Below, one piece after another: positions 10,281 through 20,500 of a DNA stretch of 64,000 nucleotides. The position numbers and the translations under genes are program-made. Where the stretch lies: positions 53,387 through 117,386 of the forward strand of contig PGZR01000002.1 of assembly GCA_002841405.1 (NCBI GenBank), given 5' to 3'. The notes beneath the pieces were generated by a model. That model saw only the letters and a program-made list of their open reading frames with translations, searched no databases and was not told the DNA's origin. Numbering within the stretch: position 1 is the stretch's first letter; each line of letters starts with the position of its first letter. The stretch is from Firmicutes bacterium HGW-Firmicutes-4 (GTDB taxonomy: Bacteria > Bacillota > Clostridia > Eubacteriales > Eubacteriaceae).

Positions 10281-13200
10281 ATGAAAAAAATGCAAGTAAA
10301 ACATGATCAAACTGCAGTAAAAATGCGTTTATCGGCAAAATTAGTTGCCTTTACGACGCTGATTTTGGCTGCTGCAGTTCTTACCTTGGGACTGATTGCG
10401 ATTAATTTAGGGTCCGTCGCCCTGTCCAATGAAGCCAGTACTCAGGAGGAAGCTTTTGCCACCGAAGGTGCTGGTCACATCGGTGCCATTATTTCAGGAA
10501 ATCTAGGAAAGCTGACTGAAATTGCCTACCTGGAACCAGTCGTCACCATGGACTGGAATACTCAGGTTGCCTACATCACCGACGATATCGAACGTTTGGG
10601 TTACCAGGACATTGCTGTCATGGACACGAACGGTCGCGGTAAATATATTATTGGCGGCGGTGAGTTTAACTCGGCAGGGGAATTCTGGTACGAAGAAGGG
10701 TTTGCTGGAAAATCCGCTATCTCTGACGTTGCCATCAGCAAGGTCACCAATGAACCCGCTGTTTTTGATGTCGCACCGATAAAGCGTAATGGGCAGGTCG
10801 TCGGCCTCCTTGTTGGTCGCAGAGACCCCACCTTCTTGTTAGATGTTACCAATGCAATGGGTGACGGTGTCAGAAAATACGGTATGATCATTAATGACAA
10901 TGGCGCTGTCATGGCTCATCCCAATAATCAGCTGATACTTGATCAGGCCAATATCTTTAAAGATATTGAAATTGGTGGGCCCTTAAAAGAGCTTGGGCTG
11001 GCCATAAAAGATTTGGGCGTTGGTCAAGTCGGCAGTATTTCCTATAATTATTTAGGCGAAACAAAACTAGCCTACACTACCCCGATTCCGGGAACCAACT
11101 GGACCCTGATTGTCATCAAATTTCAAAATGATGTTTTGGCTCCAATCAACAACTTGCGAAACACCATTCTGATTGCATCGTTTATCATTCTTCTGGTCGG
11201 TGGTTTTGCCACTTATATTTTGGCCAGAAAGATTTCGAAACCGATTATTTCCTTAAACAACATGATCAAAGAGATGACACATGGACATCTGGGCGTACGG
11301 CTGGAGGTTCAGTCTAAAGATGAGGTTGGTGAAATGACCTCATCCGTGAATCAGCTGGCCGACGATCTTCAAAATGTCGTAATCGCCACCATGAGCCAAA
11401 TTTCAAATGGCGATGTCAGCGCAAACATTGATACTGATGATCCTGAAGACGAGATATCTCCGGCTCTCAAACTGACCATTGAAACCGTTCGCAGTTTAAT
11501 TAATGAAGCCACCATGCTTTCCCAGGCTGCTATTAATGGGCAATGGGAAACCCGTGGTGATGCCAATGCTTTTAGCGGCGGTTTTAAAGAAATTGTCGAA
11601 GGTGTCAATGCCACCCTCGATACCGTGGTTGATCAAATGGTCTGGTATGAAGCAATTATTGATGCCATTCCGTTCCCACTACACGTCACTGATAATGACA
11701 TGAAATGGACTTTTATGAATAAACCATTTGAAGACCTGATGATCGCCAATGGCGTTATTAGCGATCGAAATGCCGCTTGTGGTATGGATTGCTATAATGC
11801 TGGAGCTAACATCTGCAAAACTGAAGGTTGTGGTATCCGACGACTGGTCGACAAAGGATTAAATGACAGTTATTTTGAATGGGTTGGCAGAAGTAATAAA
11901 CAGGATACGGCTTATCTCAAAAATAAAAAAGGTGAAAATATTGGCTTCGTTGAAGTCGTTACTGACTTAACCCCAATTATCCGGGTCAGTACCTATACCA
12001 GCAATGAGGTCACCCGTCTGGAAAACAACCTGAGTTGCTTATCTCAGGGGAACCTGAACTTTGACATGAACATCGGTGAAGCTGATGAATATACTGGCGA
12101 TGTCAGTGCTCAATTCCATAAAATTGGTGATACCTTATCTGATGTTAAACAATCAATAGGCAATCTGATTGACGATGCCAGCTTGCTGGCTCAGGCCGGG
12201 ATTGATGGAAAACTCAGTACGCGGGCCGATGCCAACAAACATCAGGGCGACTTTGCTAAAATTGTTGAAGGTGTGAACGCTACCCTGGATGCGGTGGTTG
12301 CGCCCGTTCAGGAAGCTTCCGACACCTTGAAAGAACTGGCCAGAGGCAATCTGAGTACCGGTATGGTTGGCAACTACAACGGCGATTATACCCAAATAAA
12401 AAACGATATGAACCAGACGATTGCTTTCCTGAAACGCTATGTCGATGAAATTGCCTTTACCCTCGCCGAAATGGGTCAAGGTAACCTCGATATTGAAATC
12501 ACAAATGAATATCTCGGTGACTTCCAGGCGATTAAAACAGGTCTTAATGGAATCGCCGCTACCCTTAGTGAAACAATGGCAGAAATCAATGAAGCTGCGG
12601 GACAGGTTGAAGCCGGCGCACGGCAGATCTCCGATGGTGGTCAAGCACTATCCCAGGGAACGACTGAACAGGCCAGTGCCATCCAAGAGCTCAACGCTTC
12701 AATTGAAGAAGTCGCCGGGGAAACGAAAAAGAACGCCGCCAACGCCAATGAAGCAAATGAACGGGCATTGGAGGTCCGTAGCAATGCTGAAGTCGGCAAT
12801 GAACAGATGACTAAAATGGTCACAGCGATGATCGATATTAATGAATCCTCGAAAAATATTTCGAAAATTATTAAGGTCATCGACGATATTGCTTTCCAGA
12901 CCAATATTCTTGCTCTTAACGCCGCTGTCGAAGCCGCTCGGGCTGGTCAACATGGCAAAGGATTTGCCGTCGTTGCTGAAGAAGTTCGCTCCCTGGCTGC
13001 CCGTAGCGCTGAAGCCGCGAAGGAAACCACCGGTTTGATTGAAGGTTCCATTGACAAAGTCGAAGCCGGAACCAAAATCGCCGATGAAACTGCATCCAGT
13101 TTGGTTGAAATTCTCAATGAAATTGAAAAGGTCACCGGTCTGGTTGGCAACATAGCCCGGGCCTCCAATGATCAGGCCACCGAAATCGCCCAGATCACCC

Positions 13201-13448
13201 AGGGCATTGAACAGGTATCCACCGTCGTTCAAACCAACTCCGCCACCGCCGAGGAAAGTGCCGCTGCCAGTGAAGAGCTGTCCGGCCAGGCCGAAATGCT
13301 TAAACAAATGGTTGGCGCCTTCAAGATCAAGAAAAAAGGCTCTACCCACCATGCTTCCCCCACCTCACCGGTTAAAAAGACAGTGAAGCCGGCAGCACCA
13401 ACGCCACCGCGGATTGTTCTGGATGATATGGAGATGGATAAGTACTAA
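10281..13448 (+). CDS. Large methyl-accepting chemotaxis protein, paralogue with the same Cys-rich PAS domain
   Basis: I place the start at the ATG at 10281, because GAAAGGAG lies 7 bases upstream; the ATG at 10254 has no ribosome site. This gives 1055 residues. The order is a TM helix (about 18-40), dCache extracellular domain, a second TM helix (about 300-320), HAMP and HAMP-like repeats, a PAS domain (about 455-575), further HAMP-like modules and a C-terminal chemotaxis signalling domain. The PAS domain has the same CxxxC-x7-C-x4-C cysteines as its neighbour and is nearly identical in protein sequence, whereas the sensor domains differ. The C-terminus again ends in a flexible linker and MDKY. 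Confidence 0.93.
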   Translation: MKKMQVKHDQTAVKMRLSAKLVAFTTLILAAAVLTLGLIAINLGSVALSNEASTQEEAFATEGAGHIGAIISGNLGKLTEIAYLEPVVTMDWNTQVAYITDDIERLGYQDIAVMDTNGRGKYIIGGGEFNSAGEFWYEEGFAGKSAISDVAISKVTNEPAVFDVAPIKRNGQVVGLLVGRRDPTFLLDVTNAMGDGVRKYGMIINDNGAVMAHPNNQLILDQANIFKDIEIGGPLKELGLAIKDLGVGQVGSISYNYLGETKLAYTTPIPGTNWTLIVIKFQNDVLAPINNLRNTILIASFIILLVGGFATYILARKISKPIISLNNMIKEMTHGHLGVRLEVQSKDEVGEMTSSVNQLADDLQNVVIATMSQISNGDVSANIDTDDPEDEISPALKLTIETVRSLINEATMLSQAAINGQWETRGDANAFSGGFKEIVEGVNATLDTVVDQMVWYEAIIDAIPFPLHVTDNDMKWTFMNKPFEDLMIANGVISDRNAACGMDCYNAGANICKTEGCGIRRLVDKGLNDSYFEWVGRSNKQDTAYLKNKKGENIGFVEVVTDLTPIIRVSTYTSNEVTRLENNLSCLSQGNLNFDMNIGEADEYTGDVSAQFHKIGDTLSDVKQSIGNLIDDASLLAQAGIDGKLSTRADANKHQGDFAKIVEGVNATLDAVVAPVQEASDTLKELARGNLSTGMVGNYNGDYTQIKNDMNQTIAFLKRYVDEIAFTLAEMGQGNLDIEITNEYLGDFQAIKTGLNGIAATLSETMAEINEAAGQVEAGARQISDGGQALSQGTTEQASAIQELNASIEEVAGETKKNAANANEANERALEVRSNAEVGNEQMTKMVTAMIDINESSKNISKIIKVIDDIAFQTNILALNAAVEAARAGQHGKGFAVVAEEVRSLAARSAEAAKETTGLIEGSIDKVEAGTKIADETASSLVEILNEIEKVTGLVGNIARASNDQATEIAQITQGIEQVSTVVQTNSATAEESAAASEELSGQAEMLKQMVGAFKIKKKGSTHHASPTSPVKKTVKPAAPTPPRIVLDDMEMDKY

Positions 13449-13480
13449 TCCCCAGTATTTGAATCAAACAAGTCAAAAAA

Positions 13481-13512
13481 AACAGGCCTCCATATCGGAG
13501 CCTGTTTTTTTT
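13481..13512. terminator. Bidirectional terminator between convergent genes
   Basis: The stem ACAGGCCTCC/GGAGCCTGT, with one unpaired base in the left arm, is flanked by A and T runs. It can serve the chemoreceptor on the plus strand and the surface-protein operon on the minus strand. Confidence 0.88.
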
Positions 13513-13521
13513 GCATAGCAA

Positions 13522-14814
13522 TTATTTTATTAGGTCTTCGTTATCCGGTTTGATCGTTTCAGTTGACTTCTCGATAACCATCGTACCTTCTTCCATGTCA
13601 ATGATTTCATCAATCATCAAAATCTCGTCTTCGCCTGCATTTCGTTCTTCTTTCAGTTTTTTATGGGTAAACAGCACATTGTAACAAATGAAGCCCACCC
13701 CAACAACGTCCAGGAACAGGAATACAATAAAATTAATGACTGGGATATAGCCTAAAATAATCGCAGCTGCGGCGACAATCAAGATCGAAACAAACGAGCT
13801 GAGCAGCGGTTTCATTTTATCTTCAAAGAAGCGGATTAATAGTTTGGATAATACCACTGCCGCCACCGGCATGCCCAGTATGGCCAGGGCGATAAGCCCA
13901 CAGGTCATTGCAAAGCCAAATGGTGCATAAATAATAAAGGATACGATTAGCAGCAATGGTGACAAGAAGAAAAATCCAGCCCCGATTCCCAAAGAAGCCA
14001 ATATGTGTTTTTTTGCCATCACCGTGGTATTGGCATTAAAGTCTTTAGTCATAAAGGTTATCAGTACCCAAATTACCAGAATAAAGGCCAGTTTGGTGAT
14101 AATCGATAAAAGAATGGAGCCAACTGACGGTCCCTGATCTTCTTCCACAGCCTGCTCTTGAGATACCTTTTCCCAATTAACTTCCGGAACAGCAGCGTTT
14201 GGTGCTACGACCGCCTGATTGGCACTGCGGTTATTGATTGGTCCGGTGATACTTGCACCATCATTGATGGTCAGCTGATCCACGTCTGTTTCTACAAAAC
14301 CGCTGATGGTTCCGCTAATCGAGACATTACCAGCGCCAGCCCGGAGATTTCGACCCACGATACCATCAATATTTACATTGGCAGCGGCAAGATATGCATC
14401 CCGGTTAATGTTGGCTGATTTGCTGATGATCAGATCAGAACAAGCGGCAAAGACGTCCCGGCTTACTTCGCCATTGATTATCACCTGGTTGGCACCAGTG
14501 TAAAGATTTCCGTTAATTTTGCCGTTGACCGTTACCGTATTCGCTGCTGCAAAAACGTCACCGTTATATTCCCCGTCCAGGGTAATGGCGTTTCCGGCAA
14601 AAAAAGTGGTGGTATCAAATACCGAATTGGCCGTAATATTTGACCCGGAAAAGGCAAACTCCGTATTGGGCACGGCTGAACCTTCGATGTTCATATTTCC
14701 GGTTGAATCCTGGTAGCTGCTGATATCGTTATTGGTAGCCCCGAAAGCCGAGGTAACAGTGAGCAGCAAGACCATCACCATCATTAAAACTGATACACTA
14801 AATTTTTTAAACAT
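13522..14814 (-). CDS. Secreted/membrane protein with bactofilin-like polymer-forming repeats
   Basis: The start is placed at the ATG at 14814, with AAGGAG 9 bases upstream, giving 430 residues. An N-terminal signal peptide ends near ALA-like FGA (about residue 25). Residues 45-190 form short beta-helix-like repeats of the form A-N-x-V-x-I-x-G-x-I/V-x-G-x, as in bactofilins (polymer-forming cytoskeletal family) but exported. Residues about 230-380 contain four to five TM helices, and the tail is acidic. It is the last gene of an operon behind an ECF sigma factor and a small membrane protein. Probable role: an envelope scaffold whose synthesis or state is linked to that sigma factor (inference). 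Confidence 0.78.
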   Translation of the reverse strand: MFKKFSVSVLMMVMVLLLTVTSAFGATNNDISSYQDSTGNMNIEGSAVPNTEFAFSGSNITANSVFDTTTFFAGNAITLDGEYNGDVFAAANTVTVNGKINGNLYTGANQVIINGEVSRDVFAACSDLIISKSANINRDAYLAAANVNIDGIVGRNLRAGAGNVSISGTISGFVETDVDQLTINDGASITGPINNRSANQAVVAPNAAVPEVNWEKVSQEQAVEEDQGPSVGSILLSIITKLAFILVIWVLITFMTKDFNANTTVMAKKHILASLGIGAGFFFLSPLLLIVSFIIYAPFGFAMTCGLIALAILGMPVAAVVLSKLLIRFFEDKMKPLLSSFVSILIVAAAAIILGYIPVINFIVFLFLDVVGVGFICYNVLFTHKKLKEERNAGEDEILMIDEIIDMEEGTMVIEKSTETIKPDNEDLIK

Positions 14815-14850
14815 TTTTTCTTTCTCCTTCAAATTTTTTATTTATTCAGT

Positions 14851-15237
14851 CTAACAGAATTGATTTTCATTTTTGAAATGATTAATCAGCACTCCTGTTC
14901 CGACACAAATAACGATTGAAACGACAAACGACAGCGCGTTTAGACTGTTTTGAAGCGGTTGCGAATAGTGGATGGCAAAGCTGGTAAAAACCCCAATGAT
15001 GGTTGCGTCTCCAGTTTGTGCAAATACGATAAAGCGCATCACCAAGACTGAAAAAGCTATCGATAAAATATAAAACAGAGCAAATAAATCTGAATCTTTA
15101 GCTTTTTCCAGACCGGCCTGGTTGACTCGATTGATAATATCCAGCTTTCTGCTGACAAAGGGAATGGCATTGCCATAATTTTTGACTGATGTTTCGTTGA
15201 AGCCCAGACAGGCCATCATTTTATCACATTCATTCAT
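14851..15237 (-). CDS. Small membrane protein, putative anti-sigma factor
   Basis: The preferred start is the ATG at 15237, since AAGGAG lies 9 bases upstream. It overlaps the end of the sigma-factor gene in the sequence ATGAATGA, indicating translational coupling. The product is 128 residues: a soluble N-terminal part of about 50 residues beginning MNECDKMMACLG, then two to three TM helices. I do not recognise a family. Position directly after an ECF sigma gene and the soluble-plus-membrane layout suggest an anti-sigma factor, though no zinc-finger HxxxCxxC motif is visible. Confidence 0.65.
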   Translation of the reverse strand: MNECDKMMACLGFNETSVKNYGNAIPFVSRKLDIINRVNQAGLEKAKDSDLFALFYILSIAFSVLVMRFIVFAQTGDATIIGVFTSFAIHYSQPLQNSLNALSFVVSIVICVGTGVLINHFKNENQFC

Positions 15238-15802
15238 TGTCATATTCTCCTTCATATAGGTTTTTAAGTTTTTTACAGGCTCGATTCAGCCGGGAAGACA
15301 GGGTTCCCATGGGAATATTTAAAAATTCACAAATCTTTTTATAATCCCAGTCATAATAATACCGAAGAATCACCGCACCTTTCAGTTCGTGGGGCAATTG
15401 ATCCAGGGATTTTTGAATTTCGCCAAAATCCAGAGAGTCGATGTTGTCATAACTCAAGGCTTCATCAGTATAGAGACTTTCGCCATTTACCTGATCATCC
15501 AGATAAATCATGGTCTTATTTTTTCGCAATAGGTCAAAGCTGGTATTATGGACAATTTTTAGAAACCAGTTCTTAAAACTGCTGTCCAGCCGATACTGTC
15601 TGATTTTGGTAAATGCCTTTAAAAAGCTTTCTGCTACTACATCCTGTGCGTCAAATTCGTTCTTAAGCAGAGAAAAGGCATAGACATAGGCATATCGCTC
15701 GTATCGTTCGACGATAGGTTCAAAATACACGGAATTCCCGGTGGCGATATACTTCTTGATCAAGGCGTCATCGGCCTCCTCTTCCTTATGTTCTTTCAAC
15801 AA
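15230..15802 (-). CDS. ECF-type RNA polymerase sigma factor
   Basis: The 190-residue protein has region 2 (about 15-85, with DAQDVVAESFLKAF and the SFKNWFLKIVHN segment) and region 4 (about 125-180, with ELKGAVILRYYYDWDYKKI and a helix-turn-helix). There is no ATG near the start. The TTG at 15802 has GGAGG six bases upstream and is the only plausible initiator. The gene heads an operon with a small membrane protein and a bactofilin-like protein. ECF factors usually control their own operon in response to an envelope signal. Confidence 0.9.
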   Translation of the reverse strand: MLKEHKEEEADDALIKKYIATGNSVYFEPIVERYERYAYVYAFSLLKNEFDAQDVVAESFLKAFTKIRQYRLDSSFKNWFLKIVHNTSFDLLRKNKTMIYLDDQVNGESLYTDEALSYDNIDSLDFGEIQKSLDQLPHELKGAVILRYYYDWDYKKICEFLNIPMGTLSSRLNRACKKLKNLYEGEYDNE

Positions 15803-15898
15803 ATTTCACCTCCGTTTTTGCTGCACATCCATATAACGGATGAGCCCCGGGTTTTCTTCCCCAAAATATAAATTATTTTAAATTATTTCCAAACTCGC

Positions 15899-15929
15899 AA
15901 AAAAGCACTGATCTACACCAGTGCTTTTT
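15899..15929 (-). terminator. Terminator downstream of the lipoprotein region
   Basis: The stem AAAAAGCACTG/CAGTGCTTTTT has U-rich sequence on the minus strand. It lies after the lipoprotein gene and its degenerate copy, and upstream of the ECF operon. Confidence 0.8.
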
Positions 15930-15981
15930 AGAGATCTCGCGATTTCCAGAATTTAACGCTTTTGACGGTTAAAAAGGTCAC

Positions 15982-16232
15982 TTAGAATCCCGTTTGGTCA
16001 TCATTAAACCAGATCTTCATAATGATGGGGTTATTCACGTCGACGGGATTGGCCATTTCAATAATCTCTGTTCCATCCGATCCAAGCACTGATTAACCTC
16101 ATTATAGGGTATCCCTTCAGTAATATTTGCCATTTGCTCATCTGACACGCTGGCATCGCTGGCATCGCTGAGTCCCATAATCTCGCTGTTATCTTCATGA
16201 TACAATATTTTTGAAACGACCCGTTCACGTGG
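15982..16232 (-). pseudogene. Decayed partial copy of the neighbouring lipoprotein's C-terminal domain
   Basis: On the minus strand a frame beginning about 16232 reads a segment containing NSEIMGLSDASDASVSDEQ and ITEGIPYNEVNQ. After a one-base shift near 16087-16091 it continues LGSDGTEIIEMANP and KIWFNDDQTGF, then stops at 15982. This parallels the adjacent lipoprotein (SNASVTKDQAAKISPGM, then VKKALTGVGVEMLRM, then AWINNDGSILVV). There is no start codon with a ribosome site. I read it as a duplicated domain broken by a single-base deletion. Confidence 0.65.
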
Positions 16233-16237
16233 CGTTA

Positions 16238-16852
16238 CTACAGCAAGTTGTCTTTGAATTCAGCTGCCAGCACCGTGTCGGTATCGGCATCAAAGGTCAC
16301 CACCAGGATCGAACCATCGTTATTGATCCAGGCCAGGGCATAAGCTTCTTTGTCGGCGACGTTGGGAATAAGCATTCTCAACATCTCAACGCCGACACCA
16401 GTCAGGGCTTTTTTGACATTGTTGCGGGTCATCCCCGGACTAATTTTGGCGGCCTGATCTTTTGTGACACTGGCATTACTCAGTTCAATCAGCTCCCGAG
16501 ACCCGGTGGTGGGAACTAATAGCTTTAGCGTAACCAGATCTTGATCATCAAAAAATACATTAACCGCATAGCCAGTGTCCTGATCCAAATATACATAGGA
16601 ACCTTCTGCTGAGGTATTCCCCGTTGCTCCCAACGACTTTTCAATATCCGCTTTTTTATCATTGAGATCAATCTGGTTGTAAAGATCAAAAATGGCATTG
16701 TCGAATATGTCTTCTTGTTGTGCCTCGCTATCAGAAGCATTTTTTACTTGTGAGGATTGATCCCCGCTGGAAGAGCAGCCTACTGCTACTATCATCATTC
16801 CCAAGATTAACCCCAAAATCAACATTAACCGGTACTTGCCTTTTTTATCCAT
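16238..16852 (-). CDS. Lipoprotein with repeated BLIP/SmpA-like alpha-beta domains
   Basis: The start is placed at the ATG at 16852 behind AGGAAAGG; an upstream GTG lacks a site. The product is 204 residues. A signal peptide ends in the lipobox VAVGC (Cys about 25) followed by a Ser/Asp-rich linker. Residues about 55-110 and 130-200 look like two copies of a small alpha/beta unit (helix with a DIEKSLG- or VKKALTG-like turn, then beta strands), as in DUF3862/SmpA-like lipoproteins. Function unknown. A broken extra copy of the second unit lies directly downstream. Confidence 0.7.
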   Translation of the reverse strand: MDKKGKYRLMLILGLILGMMIVAVGCSSSGDQSSQVKNASDSEAQQEDIFDNAIFDLYNQIDLNDKKADIEKSLGATGNTSAEGSYVYLDQDTGYAVNVFFDDQDLVTLKLLVPTTGSRELIELSNASVTKDQAAKISPGMTRNNVKKALTGVGVEMLRMLIPNVADKEAYALAWINNDGSILVVTFDADTDTVLAAEFKDNLL

Positions 16853-17026
16853 AAATATTTTCCTTTCCTGACGAACCACGAATTAATAAAAAGTAATTTG
16901 TTTGCGCTATTTTTTATGATGTGTTCATTGATACTGAATTTTTACCCTCTATTTTCGATTTAAAACATCGTTGCCAATATCCTATTGGCGGGTGTTCGCA
17001 AAAATCCCTGAACCACTGCAATGCTT

Positions 17027-17070
17027 AAAAAAACAGGCTTAAGTAAATGAACTACTTACCTTCGCCTGTT
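17027..17070 (-). terminator. Terminator at the end of the polysaccharide operon
   Basis: The stem AACAGGC/GCCTGTT, with an inner TAAGTA/TACTTA pairing, is followed by a U run on the minus strand. It lies 22 bases past the stop at 17092. Confidence 0.85.
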
Positions 17071-17091
17071 TTTGTTTTTTCATGTTGACCC

Positions 17092-17535
17092 TTATTTTTT
17101 ATTCAAGAACTGAAATATATTGTCCAGTAAATCCTCCACGGTCAACAGGACATTGTCTTGATCCTGATTTGTGATCACGGCAAACAATTCTTCAATATCG
17201 ACATCACCATCGTTATCTTTTAACCGCTTATTTAAATATGCGTTCATAAAACCATCAACTACGCCACTGAATATCTGGACATTTTTCTCGAGAGTTTTAA
17301 TCAGATTGGCGGTTTCCCCATGATTAATTAAAAAACCCAGCTGCATAATATTCATCGTATCGGGTGAACTGTTAAAAGTCAACCATTCTCTGACCTGCTG
17401 GTTGAATCCCTGCTGATCTTCAATTATTATCGCAAAATATATTGTTAGTCTAAACGGATCCCAACACAAATACTTCTTCTAAGGACCTGCAAAAATCGTA
17501 CCGGCCAAAGAATCGATCGGCACGGTTTCAGTCAT
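17092..17535 (-). pseudogene. Uncharacterised ORF interrupted by an in-frame TAG
   Basis: An ATG at 17535, 11 bases after the preceding operon gene ends, opens a frame of 18 codons (MTETVPIDSLAGTIFAGP). A TAG follows at 17481-17479, and the same frame then runs open for 129 more codons to 17092. A TTG at 17469 could start a 125-residue protein, but it has no convincing ribosome site. The continuation is acidic and alpha-helical, with KRLKDNDGDVDIEELFAV resembling an EF-hand/dockerin-like acidic loop. I cannot assign a family. It is either a nonsense-mutated gene or a gene with a late start. Confidence 0.5.
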
Positions 17536-17545
17536 TAGATCTTCG

Positions 17546-20500
17546 TTAGTTGGTTTCCAGGGCCTTAAAGTACTCGCTGACAATCACATAGCTGTCTTTA
17601 ACACGTTCTTTGTAGATGGGGACATCCCATTTTTCCCAGCCAAAAGCCTGCTGATTGGAAAGACCAATACTGGCAATGGTCTGACTGCTGGCCCGGTTCA
17701 CCAGGATGCCGCTGGCCAGAATCCCTTCGCTTATTACCGTCTGAAGTTCATTAGTGGTCGGGCTCGGAATAATCCGGGGATCATCGACTACCCGCATCAT
17801 CGACGGATCGGTGACGTTAATTCGGGTCCAGGGAATTCGGATGGTGATGGTTTTGCCTGAAATCTGGACCTGATGATGGGAATTATTTTCCAGGGTGCCA
17901 AAGGATAACTGGCTTAAATCCTGAACCACAGCCTCAATCTTAGTGCCGTCTTTGGTGATGGTTTCCTTGTTGGTCAGCATCGACATGGTCTCAAAAAAGC
18001 CAATTTGTGAAGAGACCGAACTATGTTTGCCGGAGCTGCTGTTATATCCCGGTTGCACTAATAGCAGCCCCTCATTGCTGCCATTGATTTCAACGATATA
18101 CTCCAGTCCGGAAGCAGCTGTGGTTGGGATTGCAGTTCCAAACTTCATATTACCCCGGCTGCGGTCGTAGGTATCCAGACCGATAATCAGTTGTTCCTGG
18201 GAAAAATCGACCAACCGCTCCAGATCCAGTTCCAGATACAGATAGGTTTCGTCCGCCGCCAGCGACATTTTTGAAATAATCCCGTCATCCTCAATCACAT
18301 AGGGTAGTGATCGTGGTCCATCCGATTCCATTGCATAAATACCATAGTTCTGTTCCGGATCGACAGCGTTATGCCACAGCGGATTGCGATCATAGGGAAT
18401 GATATAGGGTTCAGTGATCCAGGTCTTCTTGGCCCACTCGTCAGTCCACTCGAAAATGATGGCGCCGGCATAGCCCTCTTTTTCGATCGCCTTCATCATC
18501 CGCACAATGCCAGTTCCCTGAGCTGCTTCGGTGAGCCCGCCGTGATGGTAACCATCCGGATTTTCATGGGCGTTGCCGGAGCCGGTAGCCAAGCCAAATT
18601 CCGCCACAATGGCCGGATATTTCTGATGACCGGCGATAAACTCCTGGAGATAACCGCCATAGCGAAAGCTGCCTTCTTGATCATGGTAAGCCGTGTATTT
18701 TGTTTCGTTATTCATAAAATCCGGATAATTGGGATAGATATGATAGGCGCCAAAGAACCCGGACTGCAATTCTTCTTTGGTCAGAATATGATTGATATCC
18801 ACAGCGACCTTATCATTATACTGCTTGCTTTTATCACCGGCTTCGTTCCACTCGGAATCGTGTTCGGTTGGATCCAGGGTCGGCCAGCTGACAATCCCCA
18901 CCGGATGTTGCCATTGATAGTTGTCTTCTTCGTATTGCATCACGTAATCGCAACTCATTGCCAGCCAGGCCTCGGTGGGGCTGGCGTTAGCTTCGGTATA
19001 GAGGTAGTTGCCATTAAAGACATAACCGGAATTTTTTTCATTGGTACTGAGCACCTCTTCCGGTTCCATTTCCCGACCCACCAGATAACCGACAATATAA
19101 GGCGAAACATCAGCGGTATAGTAACCGTAGGCGCGGCCCTGACGTTGAGCGATATTGGCCTGGCCATGCATGGCATCAATATCCATCCTTATTTCCGCCT
19201 GATAGACGGCATTATAATCAGCACCCAGATAATTATTATCGGCGGGGTGCTCTTCGGGCCAGATTTCCTGATAAAGCCAGAGCTTCGCCTCCGGATACTG
19301 TTCATTGTAATAAACCAGGGCAGAATAAAACTGCGGTGGCAGCAGCGTATAAACCCGGATGGTATTGGCATGCATCGCGCCGATCTGCTCAAACCATTTC
19401 AGATAGAGGGCTTCATCATAGGAGAATTCGGTAAACCATTTCCCCGGTACGGTGGAGCCGATATTGACCCCTTTGCTATAAAAATCTTCCCAATTGCCAT
19501 CGACTAAAACCTGGAATCCGGTTCCCGATGTGCGGGCTTTTATTTGGGTGCCCGCCGTTACCTGCTCAACCGCTGAAATTTCTGGTTTGGTTTTTATGTC
19601 TCTCATAATTCTTTGCATCAACGGCACATAACAACCCCAATAAAACTTAGTATCCGCATTGGGGTTGGCAACCGAAAATAATTGTTTGATTTTGGCAAAT
19701 CCGGCATAATTCCAGAGGCTCCCCGAAAAATTCATTTGGGCAAAATCCCCGGCAAAATAATAGGCCGTGTATTGAGAATTGATCGACCGGGTAATGGCGG
19801 CATAGTCAGTTCCCAAACCAAAATCCGCCAAAGCGGCTTGTCCTGCTTCCGTAACATCTAGTTTCAGGGTTGCCAGGGTTTCGGATGAGGCATCGGGTTT
19901 AACCAGATCAAACCATTGCTGATAGGGAAAGCGGCTGCTGACCCCAAATTCATCCTGACAGGCCGGATCAAAAATCAGACTGACCCCGTCTTTATTCAGG
20001 GCTTCGCGGTCTTTTAATACCAGTACCTGATCCTGATTGGATACCAGCACCAGACCGCCGCCCCGGTAATCCCAGGCTTTGCCGGTCTGTTTTTGATAAT
20101 TATTGACGATGATTTCCGGTATTTCGACGTCTTTTTTGAGATCAGCAAAATATCTTCCGCTCCAGCCGCTAAAGGAAACCCGGAAAATGTCCTGGAGTCC
20201 CTGCTGACTGCTGGCATCCCAGATATCAAACTCGCCAATAATGGTATTACCCCCACCCAGATTGTTTTTAATGCTGGTCATCTCCGCTTCACTGAGATTC
20301 CCCACCAGTGGTTTTTGGGCCACCCCGGCGTAAATGTCATCACTGGCGGCACCGTTAAAGTCACTGGGGTATACGCCGTCAGAATCAGCCAGATAGATGA
20401 GCTCCGGCAGCTCTTTAGTTGGAGGGATTTCCTTAACCTGGTAGTCTTGATCCGAGTTTGGGAAAACCCCAAAATAATCGCAATCGTAGCGTAGCGGCTT

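Noticed and set aside
12699..13352. A 217-codon open frame opposite the chemoreceptor signalling domain.
   Set aside because: The composition reflects the reverse complement of the Ala/Glu-rich coiled coil. No start signal is present.
18371..19507. A long open frame on the plus strand opposite the giant TIM-barrel gene.
   Set aside because: It is a shadow of the minus-strand gene, with no ribosome site and no protein-like motif; the minus-strand gene is coupled to its neighbours.
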